Assembly (NCBI GenBank): GCA_964370015.1
Contig: CAYJHD010000003.1
Location: forward strand, 3,211-67,210
Origin: CAYJAD01 sp964370015
GTDB taxonomy: Bacteria > Desulfobacterota > Desulfovibrionia > Desulfovibrionales > Desulfovibrionaceae
Direction: 5' to 3'
DNA: 64,000 nucleotides
Part shown: positions 1 through 7,567 of the stretch, in pieces
Layout: the number at the start of each line of letters is the position of its first letter
How positions within the stretch are numbered: position 1 is the stretch's first letter
Translations under genes and position numbers: made by a program
The notes under the pieces: generated by a model
Seen by the model: the letters and a program-made list of their open reading frames with translations, nothing else
Told to the model about the DNA's origin: nothing
The model's database searches: none

Positions 1-2
1 GC

Positions 3-179
3 GCCTCGCGCCAATGGGATTTGCCCATCTGGAAAAATCCTTGCCCTTCTGCTGGCAGCACCAAACGCTCTGAAATGGAAGATAAACTTAAAGATCTTTA
101 CACCGTGTATAAAGATGCACAGCGTTGCGTCTACAACGGCCTCCAACGTTGGCAATTAGAAAAGCATGTACAAAAATAA
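3..179 (+). CDS. C-terminal end of a TtcA-like PP-loop ATPase (partial)
   Basis: The open frame enters from the left edge and ends at TAA 177-179, leaving about 58 residues. They contain WKNPCPSAGSTKR followed by a short charged helix. This resembles the C-terminal Cys-Pro-x-x-Gly-x-Thr-Lys-Arg segment of TtcA-family PP-loop proteins, which thiolate tRNA cytidine 32. The catalytic part lies outside the window, so the assignment rests on this one motif. The gene runs toward the M23 peptidase gene with a 142-base gap, so the two are probably transcribed separately. Confidence 0.5.
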   Translation, partial: ASRQWDLPIWKNPCPSAGSTKRSEMEDKLKDLYTVYKDAQRCVYNGLQRWQLEKHVQK

Positions 180-220
180 AAAAATTCAATATCCTCGTGC
201 CAGTGTTGCACATTATCCAC

Positions 221-249
221 TTGACGCCTTGGCAAAAGAGGCTTATTTG
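221..249 (+). promoter_or_regulatory. Possible sigma-70 promoter for the M23 peptidase gene
   Basis: TTGACG (221-226), a 17-base spacer and TATTTG (244-249) lie about 70 bases before the start codon at 322. The -10 match is mediocre, so this is tentative. Confidence 0.3.
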
Positions 250-321
250 TGCCCACACATAAGGATATTCCTAGTAAATAACTAGCATTTCCTTCATCCT
301 ATTATTTTCGTACGAGGTTAC

Positions 322-1215
322 ATGTTTTTTCATAAACATCACATAGTTATCATAAAAAGCGATGCTAAAGGGCAAAGCCGTAAATTCCGCTTTCGCCTTT
401 GGCCTTTGCTCATACTTGCCTTTGTGTTTGTGGGACTGTTGGCCAGCACATCATGGCTAGGTATACAATATGTGCAAAACAGGCAGATTGCTGCCCAATT
501 ACAACTCAGCCAAGACACATTGGAAGATCAAAATGCACAGCTTTTTTCCTTGCGCCAAAAAATTCAAGACCTTACGCAAAACTTCAAGCGAATAGAACGC
601 TTTGACGCCAAAATACGCCAAATGCTCGATCTCAATGCGGACTTAGGCTCGGTGGAAAGCAGCAGCGAAGATATCACAAGCACGCCACTGCCCCTGCACA
701 AGCCCAGCCTCATGGCGCGACGCATGCAAAGCTTCTTGAGCCAGCTTGGTAGTGATATGGAGCTGGAAGAAGTCAGTCAGCAAGAATTGCTCAAGGCTTT
801 GCGCCTCAAGGAAAAATCCTTATCCACTTCTCCTTCCATATGGCCTGTGCGCGGTAGAATTAACTCCAGCTTTGGCTATCGTCGTGCTCCCTTTGGCGGA
901 CATAGAAGCTTCCACAAAGGCATTGATATTAAAGGCGCCATGGGCGCACCCATATTGGCTTCAGCGGCGGGTGTCGTCAAAAGTGCCGGTTACGATGGAG
1001 CTTATGGCATAGTTGTGGTCATTGACCATGGCGGCGGCGTGGTGACCAAATACGCGCATATGCAAATAGCCAGCGTTAAAGCCGGTCAAAGAGTCAAACG
1101 CGGAGAAACCGTGGGCCGTGTGGGCATGACAGGACGCACCACAGGGCCACACTTACACTATGAAGTGGTGGTGGGCGGCGTACCGCGCGACCCCATGAAA
1201 TACATGCTGGACTAA
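322..1215 (+). CDS. M23 family metallopeptidase, membrane anchored (LytM/NlpD type)
   Basis: This 297-residue protein has a short basic cytoplasmic head, one membrane segment near residues 26-48, a coiled-coil stretch near 50-100 and a C-terminal LytM/peptidase M23 domain near 175-295. The zinc-site residues are present: HKGIDIKG gives the H-x3-D pair and HLHYEV the H-x-H pair. Such proteins cleave cross-links in peptidoglycan in the periplasm or, when degenerate, activate amidases; the intact ligands favour an active endopeptidase. The start ATG is preceded by GAGG at 314-317. A rho-independent terminator follows at 1275-1301, so the gene is likely monocistronic. Confidence 0.9.
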   Translation: MFFHKHHIVIIKSDAKGQSRKFRFRLWPLLILAFVFVGLLASTSWLGIQYVQNRQIAAQLQLSQDTLEDQNAQLFSLRQKIQDLTQNFKRIERFDAKIRQMLDLNADLGSVESSSEDITSTPLPLHKPSLMARRMQSFLSQLGSDMELEEVSQQELLKALRLKEKSLSTSPSIWPVRGRINSSFGYRRAPFGGHRSFHKGIDIKGAMGAPILASAAGVVKSAGYDGAYGIVVVIDHGGGVVTKYAHMQIASVKAGQRVKRGETVGRVGMTGRTTGPHLHYEVVVGGVPRDPMKYMLD

Positions 1216-1274
1216 GGCAAAGCATGCCATGACTGCCTTGTGCAGTGCTCAGCAGACAACTCTTCCCATGAAAA

Positions 1275-1301
1275 AGCTTGCCCCAAAGGCAGGCTTTTTT
1301 T
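1275..1301 (+). terminator. Rho-independent terminator after the M23 peptidase gene
   Basis: Arms AGCTTGCC (1275-1282) and GGCAGGCT (1288-1295) form an 8-bp stem with one G-U pair, followed by six T. Confidence 0.85.
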
Positions 1302-1387
1302 GCGCGTATTCCAGTAAAAAAAATACGCCCATGAAGCCCATTTGCGCCGAGTGGTTAAAATTATTATACTAATCATCACAAGCACTA

Positions 1388-1398
1388 AAGTGACACTT
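1388..1398. promoter_or_regulatory. Palindrome upstream of the sigma-54-like promoter (possible activator site)
   Basis: AAGTG-A-CACTT is a perfect palindrome centred about 90 bases before the predicted RNA start near 1482. That is a usual distance for an enhancer-binding protein site. No family consensus is recognised, so the role is inferred from position only. Confidence 0.3.
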
Positions 1399-1455
1399 GA
1401 GCAATTTTATCAATAATTTTAGCATATTATACATTTTCACCATAAGCACCTATTT

Positions 1456-1471
1456 TGGCACATCATTTGCT
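1456..1471 (+). promoter_or_regulatory. Sigma-54 (-24/-12) promoter
   Basis: TTGGCAC-N5-TTGCT (1455-1471) matches the sigma-54 consensus, with the GG and GC dinucleotides exactly 12 bases apart. The predicted start of transcription is near 1481-1483. The first thing transcribed is a short C/T-rich tract and two hairpins ending in a terminator at 1552, not a coding region. Confidence 0.75.
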
Positions 1472-1481
1472 ATAATATTAG

Positions 1482-1552
1482 CACCTTCCTTCCTTTTGCT
1501 TAAAGCCTCCTCTTAAGCGAGCGACCTACGCGGTGTAGGTCGCTCTTTTTTT
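1482..1552 (+). ncRNA. Candidate small RNA (or attenuated leader) with an anti-Shine-Dalgarno loop
   Basis: From the predicted sigma-54 start, about 70 bases can be transcribed before a perfect 11-bp stem terminator (arms 1519-1529 and 1535-1545, then seven T). The 5' part carries CCTTCCTTCC. A second hairpin (GCTTAA 1498-1503 pairing with TTAAGC 1513-1518) exposes the loop AGCCTCCTC, which is complementary to GGAGG ribosome binding sites. No open frame fits here. The element could be a trans-acting RNA or an attenuator for the permease gene at 1593. It matches no RNA family I can name. Confidence 0.6.
1519..1552 (+). terminator. Perfect rho-independent terminator closing the candidate small RNA
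   Basis: The 11-bp arms GAGCGACCTAC and GTAGGTCGCTC enclose a 5-base loop and are followed by TTTTTTT. It lies 41 bases before the permease start and would stop read-through from the sigma-54 promoter. Confidence 0.9.
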
Positions 1553-1592
1553 ACCCCATGAAAACACGACTCGCCTTGACACCTCTGTCTGC

Positions 1593-2405
1593 ATGCCGCA
1601 TGATGGAAAGATGCTATACTCAATACCGCGAAAATATAAAAAATACACCCTACCCTTGAGTGGCCTATTCCTTTGCGCTGTTTTTATATGGTGGGGTTTT
1701 GGTGCAGAAGAAGGCCTTTATCACTGGCAGTGGAAGCGAGCAATTCAGCATATAGTAAGGTACCGCTCCGGCGAGTGGATTGTGGGCCCCTTAATTGAAG
1801 GCCTCGTGGTCACATTACAAATTGTGGGCGTGAGCTTTTTGCTCTCTCTAGCTTTGGGCCTTGGCACAGCACTTTTGCGGTACATTCCTTCCAAGGTGGG
1901 GCAAACGCTGGCTTCGGCCTATGTGGGACTTGTGCGCAATACCCCTTTGCTCATTCAACTTTTTGTCATGTATTTTGTGATTGCGCCTGTATTTAATTTG
2001 AGCCCCTTTTGGGCCGCCGCATGGACACTTGCAGCCTTTGAGGGCGCTTATATGGCAGAAATATTCCGTGCAGGCCTTGGCAGCGTCTCCAAAGATCAAT
2101 GGGACGCGGCCTACTCTTCGGGATTTTCCACTTCGCAAATTTTTCGCTTCATTGTTTTACCCCAAGCATTTAGGCGCATTTTACCGCCACTCACAGGGCA
2201 AACGATTTCACTTATCAAAGATTCTGCATTGGTTTCTGCCATTGCCATTCCAGAGCTCACCATGCAGGCTCAAGTGCTCATTGCAGAAACATTTTTATCA
2301 TTGGAATTATGGATTTTAGTGGCAGTTATTTATGTACTAATCTCCCTTTTGGTGACCATTCCTGCCAAAATGCTTGAAAGACGCTATGCATGGCAGTGGC
2401 TTTAG
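1593..2405 (+). CDS. Polar amino-acid ABC transporter permease (HisM/GlnP family)
   Basis: This 270-residue inner-membrane protein has several hydrophobic helices and the permease EAA loop near residues 150-190 (GAYMAEIFRAGLGSV, then LPQAFRRILPPL), where the ATPase docks. Members import polar amino acids such as glutamine, glutamate or histidine. The length and the extra N-terminal helix resemble GltK/GltJ-type permeases. No binding protein, second permease or ATPase gene is adjacent, so it is an orphan subunit here. The start is uncertain: no good ribosome site precedes 1593, an in-frame ATG follows at 1611, and a weak TTGACA-N17-CATGAT promoter (1576-1604) overlaps the 5' end. Confidence 0.85.
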   Translation: MPHDGKMLYSIPRKYKKYTLPLSGLFLCAVFIWWGFGAEEGLYHWQWKRAIQHIVRYRSGEWIVGPLIEGLVVTLQIVGVSFLLSLALGLGTALLRYIPSKVGQTLASAYVGLVRNTPLLIQLFVMYFVIAPVFNLSPFWAAAWTLAAFEGAYMAEIFRAGLGSVSKDQWDAAYSSGFSTSQIFRFIVLPQAFRRILPPLTGQTISLIKDSALVSAIAIPELTMQAQVLIAETFLSLELWILVAVIYVLISLLVTIPAKMLERRYAWQWL

Positions 2406-2417
2406 AAATAGTCTAAA

Positions 2418-2457
2418 AGAACTTTAGAAAATTTTGCACAAATTTCCCTAAAGTTCT
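2418..2457. terminator. Long hairpin after the permease gene (possible terminator)
   Basis: Arms AGAACTTTAG (2418-2427) and CTAAAGTTCT (2448-2457) are perfectly complementary. An inner AAATTT/AAATTT pair (2429-2434 and 2440-2445) extends the stem. TTATGTTTTT follows, a weak T-rich tail. Confidence 0.5.
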
Positions 2458-2493
2458 TATGTTTTTGACCGATGTTGTAGTTGAGGGACTATC

Positions 2494-2937
2494 ATGCAAC
2501 ACGCTACCAATCTACATACACGCATCATGCTACAGCAATATGAGCTGCAGCTTCTAACGGCGCGCCGTTTGGCACGCCATCGTTATAAGCAGCGCATGGA
2601 AGCCGGAGAAGATGCCCCTGAGCAAGTAGATCCTAAAGAAGCGCGTAAGCTTGTGGTGCAAAAAGTAGCTCGAGAGCTGTATGAAAGCATGCTCTCCACA
2701 GGCACTGATAATCCCATGGTGGATACCATTATTAAAAAGCTCAGCTTTGCCTTGGGCACGCAAGTTCTCTTGCAATACCCAACTCCATCTCCTTTACAAG
2801 ATGAGCATTTGCGCTTATTACGTGCCCCCGAAGAAGGACAAACGGCGCCGGTGCCCTTCACTGAAGAGGAAAATGTTAAGGCATTGCATTTATTATGGTC
2901 GGTGGTTTTAAAAACAGTGGAAGAAAGCACCATTTAA
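2494..2937 (+). CDS. Conserved-looking hypothetical protein upstream of flgM
   Basis: The 147-residue soluble product has a strongly basic, helical N-terminal half (residues 1-75, with QQYELQLLTARRLARHR) and a Pro/Glu-rich middle. No signal peptide, membrane segment or catalytic motif is visible. The start is supported by GAGGG at 2483-2487, six bases before the ATG. The stop lies just before the sigma-54-like promoter of flgM, so it is next to flgM but not necessarily co-transcribed with it. I do not recognise the family; a flagellar connection is guessed from position alone. Confidence 0.75.
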   Translation: MQHATNLHTRIMLQQYELQLLTARRLARHRYKQRMEAGEDAPEQVDPKEARKLVVQKVARELYESMLSTGTDNPMVDTIIKKLSFALGTQVLLQYPTPSPLQDEHLRLLRAPEEGQTAPVPFTEEENVKALHLLWSVVLKTVEESTI

Positions 2938-2953
2938 TGGCATATTTTTTGCA
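2938..2953 (+). promoter_or_regulatory. Sigma-54-like promoter of flgM
   Basis: TGGCAT-N6-TTGCA with GG (2939-2940) and GC (2951-2952) 12 bases apart fits the sigma-54 consensus. The predicted start is near 2964, giving a leader of about 50 bases before the flgM ATG at 3016. It overlaps the stop codon of the preceding gene. Confidence 0.7.
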
Positions 2954-3015
2954 TTTTAATTTTAGAAATTTTTACTAGGTAGAAAATGCACGGGCGAGAC
3001 CCAAGGGGAGTTATC

Positions 3016-3336
3016 ATGCAAATTTCTTCGCAGAGCAATCCGGTTCAACTATATCAACAAAGTACGGATATCACAGCGCAAATACAAGGTGACACACAGG
3101 TAAAAGCCACCAAGGCTGATGCTGTGTCAAAAAACCCGCAAGGCGATAGCGTCACCATTTCTGCCGATGCCAAATTACTGGCTGAAGCCAATAGAGCTGC
3201 CTCCACAGAAGACGGCAGTCGCGCCGCCATGATAGCTGGCCTACGTGAGCAAGTGCAAAATGGCACCTATACCCCCAACGCCACCAGCATAGCTCAGGGC
3301 ATCATGCGCGAAGATAGTGCTCTCTTTCATATGTAA
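3016..3336 (+). CDS. flgM: Negative regulator of flagellin synthesis FlgM (anti-sigma-28)
   Basis: The 106-residue product has the FlgM pattern: a polar, disordered N-terminus, the motif DSVTISADAKLLAEA near residues 50-65, and a C-terminal helical part with LREQVQNGTYTPNATSIAQG. FlgM binds sigma-28 (FliA) and holds back late flagellar genes until it is exported through the finished hook. I chose ATG 3016 over the in-frame ATG 2986 because AAGGGGAG (3003-3010) sits just before it. A sigma-54-like promoter precedes it, placing flgM in the middle class of the flagellar hierarchy. A bidirectional terminator follows. Confidence 0.88.
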   Translation: MQISSQSNPVQLYQQSTDITAQIQGDTQVKATKADAVSKNPQGDSVTISADAKLLAEANRAASTEDGSRAAMIAGLREQVQNGTYTPNATSIAQGIMREDSALFHM

Positions 3337-3377
3337 TGCATCATAAGCCTTACGGGCTTTTGACCCAAAATATACAA

Positions 3378-3415
3378 AAACTCCCCACATGGTCATGCCG
3401 TGCGGGGAGTTTTTT
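3378..3415. terminator. Bidirectional terminator between flgM and thiL
   Basis: AACTCCCC and GGGGAGTT arms form a long stem with inner pairing around CATGG. A-run and T-run flanks allow it to work on both strands for the convergent genes. Confidence 0.88.
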
Positions 3416-3432
3416 ACATATATGACATTTTT

Positions 3433-4482
3433 TTACACGGCAAAATGATCAAAGCCCGCCCCTTGAGTCATGGGTTCACCATTTAATTCCAAAAGCCCGC
3501 CATCGGTGATGGTGCCTATGCTGTGCAATTGCGGTATGGCGGCATGTAAAATGGGCAGCAAGCGCGGCACACAGGCCCCCAAGAGGGCATAGTCTTCGCC
3601 GCCAAGCCAGGCTTCATGAACCGCATTGCGCCCATGTTGTTGTGCATGACGCAAAACTTCTTCATGCAATATGGCCTTGGGTAATACCAATTGTGCCCCC
3701 AGAGCCGTATGTTTATCCATGCCAAGCATGCGCGGTAAATCTCTGGCTAAACCATCGGAAACATCCATGAGCACAGGGGGACGCATATGTACGCTGGATC
3801 TGGCCAAAATAAGCCCAGCGTCCACTTGCGGGTGCGGCTTAAGATGCGCCTCGCAGGCGTGGGGCCAATGTTTTTTGGCTTGAACGCCATTTTTTTCCAG
3901 CTCTGCTAAACCAATGCGCGCAAGCCCCACATGCCCCACCAAAAAGATAACATCTCCCGGCATGGCACCGCCGCGGGTGAGATATTTGCCTGTGGCTTCT
4001 GTGCTGATATTTTCTTGCAACAGGGGTGCTTCAGAAGGGTGCCCCAACTGCTTGGGCGCAATACCTTCACCCCACACGGTGATGCAAATGCACACTTTAT
4101 CGGCACGGGAAATATCACCGCCGCTCAAGCTCATATTATGCTCTTTGGCAAGGTCTGCCATGCCGCCAAAGAACTTTTGCAACCATTCCAATGACGTATG
4201 CGCGGGTAAGGCAAGCCCCAAGCTAAAGCTCAAAGGGCGCACGCCCATGGCGGCCAAATCACTGATATTCACCGCCAGTGCCTTATGCCCCACTTCTTCG
4301 GGGCTAAAGTACGACATTCTAAAGTGCACATCTTCCAAGAACATGTCGGTGCTCACACAAAGGGCATTTTGTGAGCGCAACACGGCGCAATCATCACCGC
4401 GCCCCAAGAGCAAGGTGGGGTGTTGCTCAGGAAAATAGCTAGATATCAGCTCTAAAATGGAGGATTCTGACAAAGTGCTCAT
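3433..4482 (-). CDS. thiL: Thiamine-monophosphate kinase ThiL
   Basis: ThiL phosphorylates thiamine monophosphate to thiamine pyrophosphate, the last step of the pathway. The 349-residue protein shows the AIR-synthase-like fold signatures: GRGDDCAVL near residue 27, VSTDMFLEDVHF near 42, and GHKALAVNISDLAAMGVRP near 62. A later Asp-rich MDVSDGLARDLPRML lies near 235. The length is normal. Two ATGs lie six bases apart (4488 and 4482); GGGAG on the minus strand gives proper spacing only to 4482. It follows the helicase gene by a short gap and is probably co-transcribed with it. The thiE gene is far away at 60.5 kb. Confidence 0.92.
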   Translation of the reverse strand: MSTLSESSILELISSYFPEQHPTLLLGRGDDCAVLRSQNALCVSTDMFLEDVHFRMSYFSPEEVGHKALAVNISDLAAMGVRPLSFSLGLALPAHTSLEWLQKFFGGMADLAKEHNMSLSGGDISRADKVCICITVWGEGIAPKQLGHPSEAPLLQENISTEATGKYLTRGGAMPGDVIFLVGHVGLARIGLAELEKNGVQAKKHWPHACEAHLKPHPQVDAGLILARSSVHMRPPVLMDVSDGLARDLPRMLGMDKHTALGAQLVLPKAILHEEVLRHAQQHGRNAVHEAWLGGEDYALLGACVPRLLPILHAAIPQLHSIGTITDGGLLELNGEPMTQGAGFDHFAV

Positions 4483-4495
4483 AATCATCTCCCAC

Positions 4496-6730
4496 TTATT
4501 CTGGGGTCAAAAAGTCCTGCAAAATGGTTTTCAGACCAAAACCGGAAAAATTGACCTGATACTTGTCGGGTGCCACAAATTTAATCATTTTTCCCCGACC
4601 AAAAATCTTATGGTGGCAATAACCCAAGGGCAAATGTCCACCCTTGTCACCACTTGTCTCTGGGCTGGGCGCATTGTACCCACCATCACCCTTGAGCTCA
4701 TGGGCAGGAGGCAAAAGTTGTATGGGACGGCGCGAAGGCACTTGACCTCTGCCATGATCAAAATCAAAACTGCCCCTTTGCCCACGCTTATGCATTTGCC
4801 CGCCATAGCTTTCATACCACTCTTCGCACAAAGCGTCGCCTTGCTTCCCCTTCTCTCGGGAGAGCTCGCGCATGAAGGGACTGGGATTGGCATGCACGGG
4901 GCCGCTACCCTTCATATACAGCGTGCTTGGAGCGTACAGCTCAAGGCATTGGCGCGCTCTGGTGCATGCCACATACATGAGGCGACGCTCTTCTTCAAAG
5001 CTTTCCAAATCCGCCGAAGCGTGGCGCGAAGGAAATCTATCCTCCACCAAATCCATGATGAGCACGGCATTCCACTCTAATCCTTTAGCCGAGTGAATGG
5101 TGGAAAGACTAATGCAAGCTTGCTCTTCTTCCTTTTCCTCGGTGGATTCAAGCACCAAATCGGCAATGAACAAATCCAAATCCGTATAGGAATGCGCCAT
5201 GTGCTGAATTTCTTCCAGACCCTGCAAACGGCGGGGATAATCGTCGGGATATTGCATTTCCAAGCGCGGTTGATACAGCTTAATGAGCTCCGTCATATGC
5301 TGATGCGGCGTATTAGGACGAGCGCGCAAATGATCCAGCATGCGCACATCTTCCAAAAATTCTCTATACTTGCCAAAGGCCTTTTCTGTGGCCTGGGCAT
5401 CACCGGTGGTGGCCACGGCATACAGTTTTTGCATGGTTTTTTTGCCAATACCCTTATGCAACACAGCCACACGCTCAAAGGCCGAAAGGTCAAAGGGATT
5501 TAAAATAAGGCGCGCATAGGCCAAAATATCTTTAATGTGCGAAGCCTCAGAAAAGCGTATGCCCCCATATTTGCGAAAAGGAATGCTGGCCCTTTGCAAA
5601 GCGGCTTCCACCGCATAGGAGTGAAATCCGGCGCGGAAAAGCACGGCAATTTCATGCGGCACATGCTCTTGCAAAAGCTCTTTTACCCTTTTGACAATCA
5701 TGTCCGCTTGGCTTCTGTCACTGGCAGGCTGAATATGCCGCACCGCCATGCCGCCCGTGCGCGAGGTGAACAGGGTTTTATCATAAGACTGGGCCGCATT
5801 TTTCAAAAGCACATTGGCCACATCCAAAATGGGCTGGGTGGAGCGATAATTTTCTTCCAGTCGCACAATGGTGGTTTGCGGAAAGTTGTCAGGAAATTCC
5901 AAAATATTTTGCACATTGGCACCGCGAAAGGCATAGATGGACTGGGCATCATCGCCCACCGCCATGACATTGCCACTGCCGCCAAATTCTTTGGAACCCA
6001 GCAAACGCACGATGCGCGCTTGCACAAGGTTGGTATCCTGATATTCGTCCACCATTATATATTGATAGCGTTCGCGCAGGCGTTGAATCTCCGGCCGTAG
6101 CCCCTGCACGCCTTCTTGAAGCAATTTTTCCAGCTCAAAGAGCAAATCGTCATAGTCCAAAAGGCCATGCTGACGGCGAAAAGCTTCATAAGCATTGCTG
6201 ATTTTACAAATATCTTCGCAGTGGGGCAAAAGATGTTGCGATTCTTTGCGCAAAACCTCTTCTATGCTCATTTCCTTATTGCGGGCCTTACTTAAAATGC
6301 CCACCACCGTTTGGCTCTTGGGAAAGGATCTATCCCCCTTACCCACGCCAAGCTCATCTTTGCAATGGGCAATGGCGGCGGCAATGTCGGCACCGTCCAT
6401 GATGGAAAAATGCCGTCCTTCCAGCCAGGTGGGGCGATATTGGCGCAAAACACCATAGGCAAAGGCGTGAAATGTGCCCCCCTGCACGCCGCCAAGACCT
6501 TGTTCCAAAAGCAACGATGCGCGATGCAACATTTCTTGGGCGGCCTTACGGGTGAAGGTGAGCAAGAGCATGGACGTGGGAGGCACTCCCTGTTCATACA
6601 GCCAGGCCAAACGGTACACAATGGTACGAGTTTTGCCAGATCCGGCGCCGGCAATGACGAGCACCGCGCCATCTTTGGCGGTGGCGGCATCGTATTGGGC
6701 AGAGTTGAGGCTTTGAGCGTAATTAATCAT
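4496..6730 (-). CDS. UvrD/Rep/PcrA-type superfamily 1 DNA helicase
   Basis: This 744-residue 3'-5' helicase has all SF1A motifs: Walker A AGAGSGKT near residue 30, Walker B VDEYQDTN, motif III GDDAQSIYAFRGA, LEENYRST, STIHSAKGLEW and RRLMYVACTRAR. A Tudor-like C-terminal patch (HKIFGRGKMIKF) resembles UvrD and PcrA, where it contacts RNA polymerase. The family unwinds DNA in repair and fork restart. Four in-frame ATGs lie at 6766, 6760, 6754 and 6730. I chose 6730 because MINYAQSLNSAQ aligns with the family start and a promoter places transcription start almost on that ATG. It probably forms an operon with thiL. Confidence 0.92.
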   Translation of the reverse strand: MINYAQSLNSAQYDAATAKDGAVLVIAGAGSGKTRTIVYRLAWLYEQGVPPTSMLLLTFTRKAAQEMLHRASLLLEQGLGGVQGGTFHAFAYGVLRQYRPTWLEGRHFSIMDGADIAAAIAHCKDELGVGKGDRSFPKSQTVVGILSKARNKEMSIEEVLRKESQHLLPHCEDICKISNAYEAFRRQHGLLDYDDLLFELEKLLQEGVQGLRPEIQRLRERYQYIMVDEYQDTNLVQARIVRLLGSKEFGGSGNVMAVGDDAQSIYAFRGANVQNILEFPDNFPQTTIVRLEENYRSTQPILDVANVLLKNAAQSYDKTLFTSRTGGMAVRHIQPASDRSQADMIVKRVKELLQEHVPHEIAVLFRAGFHSYAVEAALQRASIPFRKYGGIRFSEASHIKDILAYARLILNPFDLSAFERVAVLHKGIGKKTMQKLYAVATTGDAQATEKAFGKYREFLEDVRMLDHLRARPNTPHQHMTELIKLYQPRLEMQYPDDYPRRLQGLEEIQHMAHSYTDLDLFIADLVLESTEEKEEEQACISLSTIHSAKGLEWNAVLIMDLVEDRFPSRHASADLESFEEERRLMYVACTRARQCLELYAPSTLYMKGSGPVHANPSPFMRELSREKGKQGDALCEEWYESYGGQMHKRGQRGSFDFDHGRGQVPSRRPIQLLPPAHELKGDGGYNAPSPETSGDKGGHLPLGYCHHKIFGRGKMIKFVAPDKYQVNFSGFGLKTILQDFLTPE

Positions 6731-6737
6731 ATGACAT

Positions 6738-6766
6738 ATAATACAGCCTAGCATTGACATAGGCAA
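6738..6766 (-). promoter_or_regulatory. Sigma-70 promoter of the helicase gene (leaderless arrangement)
   Basis: On the minus strand TTGCCT (6766-6761), a 17-base spacer and TATTAT (6743-6738) end seven bases before ATG 6730. Transcription would then begin at or next to the start codon, leaving no room for a ribosome binding site. Confidence 0.5.
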
Positions 6767-6860
6767 GAGGCGAGTTTACAATGAAGAACATGAGGTGAAA
6801 GCCTTATGTGAAAAATATAACAAACCGCGCACGGTTGAATCGCCCTAAGGAGTGGGTTTT

Positions 6861-7376
6861 ATGTCACAAATTCCAGATGGTTTCGCAAAAGGTGTTGAAA
6901 AGGTCTTAGAAGTTGTCATGTTTGAAAATTGGCTTCGTTTTTATTTTATCAGCGAAGAAGATGGCAGCGATAAACTTTTTATCCACATTCCAGAGCAGGG
7001 TGTACAACGCATCAAAGAACTCTACCCGCACCTCACTCTCTTGGCAGAAGCGGTGAACAGCAAAGAAATCACCTTCGACTCATCGCGCTCTGCCGTGTGT
7101 GAACATGTGCTCACCGAAGTGGATGGCAAAACCATTCCCAAAGAAATGTCCACCATGGTTTTTGATAGCGTCACTTTTCAAGTGGAATTGCAGCTTTTCA
7201 ATACTTGGGTCAATGCCCACGAAGACCAATTGGATGAAAGCTTCTTAGAGTTTGGCGCATGGCGTAACTTCTTCTCTCAATGGCGCCAAACCGATGGCGT
7301 TAAAGAAATTGCCCTAAAAATGATGAGCGCCGCCTCCGCTCCCTCTGAGGAAAAGGCCGGCGAAACCGTACATTAA
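6861..7376 (+). CDS. Hypothetical protein, unknown family
   Basis: The 171-residue product is acidic and soluble, rich in aromatic residues (ENWLRFYFI near residue 20, WRNFFSQWRQ near 140). It has no signal peptide, membrane helix or recognisable catalytic motif. The start ATG 6861 has AAGGAG (6847-6852) eight bases before it; an in-frame GTG at 6852 overlaps that site and was rejected. It stands alone between the divergent helicase operon and the convergent mutY gene. Codon use looks like its neighbours, so it is probably a native gene. No function is proposed. Confidence 0.75.
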   Translation: MSQIPDGFAKGVEKVLEVVMFENWLRFYFISEEDGSDKLFIHIPEQGVQRIKELYPHLTLLAEAVNSKEITFDSSRSAVCEHVLTEVDGKTIPKEMSTMVFDSVTFQVELQLFNTWVNAHEDQLDESFLEFGAWRNFFSQWRQTDGVKEIALKMMSAASAPSEEKAGETVH

Positions 7377-7397
7377 GATTAGCGAATATTAAAAAAC

Positions 7398-7449
7398 TTT
7401 ACTTGCGGCAAAGCCTTCTCTTTGAAAGTAAGATTTTGCCGTAAGTAAA
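7398..7449. repeat. Intergenic inverted repeat (copy of a dispersed hairpin family)
   Basis: TTTACTTGCGGCAAA (7398-7412) pairs with TTTGCCGTAAGTAAA (7435-7449), 15 bp with one G-T. The loop contains TTCTCTTTGAA. A diverged copy with the same loop word lies at about 15808-15880, so this is likely an extragenic palindromic repeat. It could also end the upstream gene, though the T-run is poor. Confidence 0.6.
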
Positions 7450-7567
7450 ATTATAAAAGTCTCACCCCATAAAATCCTTACTATTACACCACGCCAAATT
7501 GCCTACTCTTCCTTTTGAAAGAACTGGCCTTGCCCATTTCCATCATTCCAGAAAAATAGTACAATTC

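Noticed and set aside
1455..1476. TTGGCA and TATAAT at 1455-1476 as a sigma-70 promoter
   Set aside because: The spacer is only 10 bases; the same bases fit a sigma-54 element with exact spacing instead.
4457..5080. Open frame of 207 codons on the plus strand
   Set aside because: It lies antisense inside the UvrD-type helicase gene, which has every SF1 motif; the frame is a shadow.
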